DNA from: an uncultured delta proteobacterium
Lineage (GTDB): Bacteria; UBA10199; GCA-002796325; 1-14-0-20-49-13
DNA: 5,517 nt
Direction: 5' to 3'
NCBI GenBank assembly: GCA_903868375.1
Contig: CAIPVD010000309.1
Span: 1-5,517, forward strand
Shown here: positions 5,301 through 5,517 of the stretch, one piece after another
How the letters are laid out: each line of letters begins with the position of its first letter
How positions within the stretch are numbered: the stretch's first letter is position 1
Made by a program: the position numbers and the translations under genes
Notes under the pieces: generated by a model
The model's input: only the letters and a program-made list of their open reading frames with translations
What the model was told of the DNA's origin: nothing
The model's database searches: none

Positions 5301-5517
5301 TTATTTACCAAGCGAACCCAAGTCGCTCATTTGAAGTATCGGCAAAAGTATCGCCATAACTACGAACGTAATTGCGCCGCCCATTAAAAGTATCATAAGA
5401 GGTTCCAAAAGCGACAGCATCGTAGATACCGCTGTATCAACCTGCGCATCGTAAGTTTCTGCAACGCGCTCTAGCATTCGCTCTAACGCTCCGGTTCTTT
5501 CACCGATCGATATCATG
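5301..5517 (-). CDS. gspF: Type II secretion platform protein GspF, C-terminal end (5' part outside window)
   Basis: Polytopic inner-membrane protein at the centre of the T2SS assembly platform; it contacts the ATPase GspE and the L/M proteins and is thought to turn ATP hydrolysis into pseudopilus growth. Only the last 71 or so residues lie in the window. They show the conserved family C-terminus: the I-G-E-R-T-G-A-L-E-R-M-L-E-R-V-A stretch, a Y-D pair, the L-L-E-P-L-M-I motif that opens the last membrane helix, a glycine-containing hydrophobic segment, and the L-L-P-I-L-Q-M-S end. The stop is TAA at 5303-5301. The ATG at 5516-5514 falls inside this conserved block, so it is an internal methionine and not the start; the gene continues beyond the right edge. 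It is followed after 20 bases by gspG. PilC of type IV pili is a homologue, but the downstream GHIJK series makes GspF the better name. Confidence 0.95.
   Translation of the reverse strand, partial: MISIGERTGALERMLERVAETYDAQVDTAVSTMLSLLEPLMILLMGGAITFVVMAILLPILQMSDLGSLGK

Noticed and set aside
4906..5334. Plus-strand open frame of 142 codons opposite gspG
   Set aside because: It is antisense to a strongly supported gspG and the gspF end, has no recognisable domain and runs through the gspG ribosome binding site region; it is a shadow frame.
1..5517. Reading the cluster as a type IV pilus operon because of PilM/PilN/PilC-like proteins
   Set aside because: The ordered G-H-I-J-K pseudopilin set, with a calcium-loop GspG and a GspK lacking Glu5, is specific to T2SS; type IV pilus operons keep PilM, N, O, P and Q as separate genes.

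Overview
The window holds one continuous minus-strand operon: the inner-membrane and pseudopilus half of a type II secretion system (T2SS, Gsp). In transcription order (high to low coordinates) it reads gspF (3' end only), gspG, gspH, gspI, gspJ, gspK, a gspL whose cytoplasmic part is PilM-like, and the first 24 codons of a further gene in the gspM position. The order matches the canonical gsp F-G-H-I-J-K-L-M series. Every stretch is coding except a 20-base gspF-gspG gap, which carries the only strong Shine-Dalgarno sequence in the window, and junctions of a few bases. No mobile element, CRISPR array, tRNA, rRNA or plus-strand gene is supported.

Organism: a diderm bacterium using the standard bacterial code (all visible starts ATG, stops TGA or TAA), with intermediate GC content. 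The PilM-like actin domain fused to a transmembrane, PilN-like periplasmic domain in GspL, the long GspK and the unusual GspH point to a deltaproteobacterial-type or related deep lineage rather than a gammaproteobacterium. This assignment is an inference from protein architecture, not a match.

Region by region: 5301-5517 is the C-terminus of the polytopic platform protein GspF. 4861-5280 is the major pseudopilin GspG. 1732-4864 holds the four minor pseudopilins H, I, J and K, each with a prepilin-peptidase leader. 76-1728 is GspL, which links the platform to the assembly ATPase GspE (expected outside the window). 1-74 starts the presumed GspM partner. GspG would polymerise into a periplasmic pseudopilus, with I-J-K (plus H) as the initiating tip, driven by GspE through F, L and M. 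This should push folded periplasmic proteins through a GspD secretin encoded elsewhere.

The system is not new in kind. The most notable details are a 13-bp, 5-nt-loop RNA hairpin inside the start of gspH, just after the highly expressed gspG; a lysine/aspartate-rich insert in GspH; a DxDxDG calcium-type loop and low-complexity linkers in GspK; and a GspL that keeps PilM-type nucleotide-binding motifs and a PilN-like tether.
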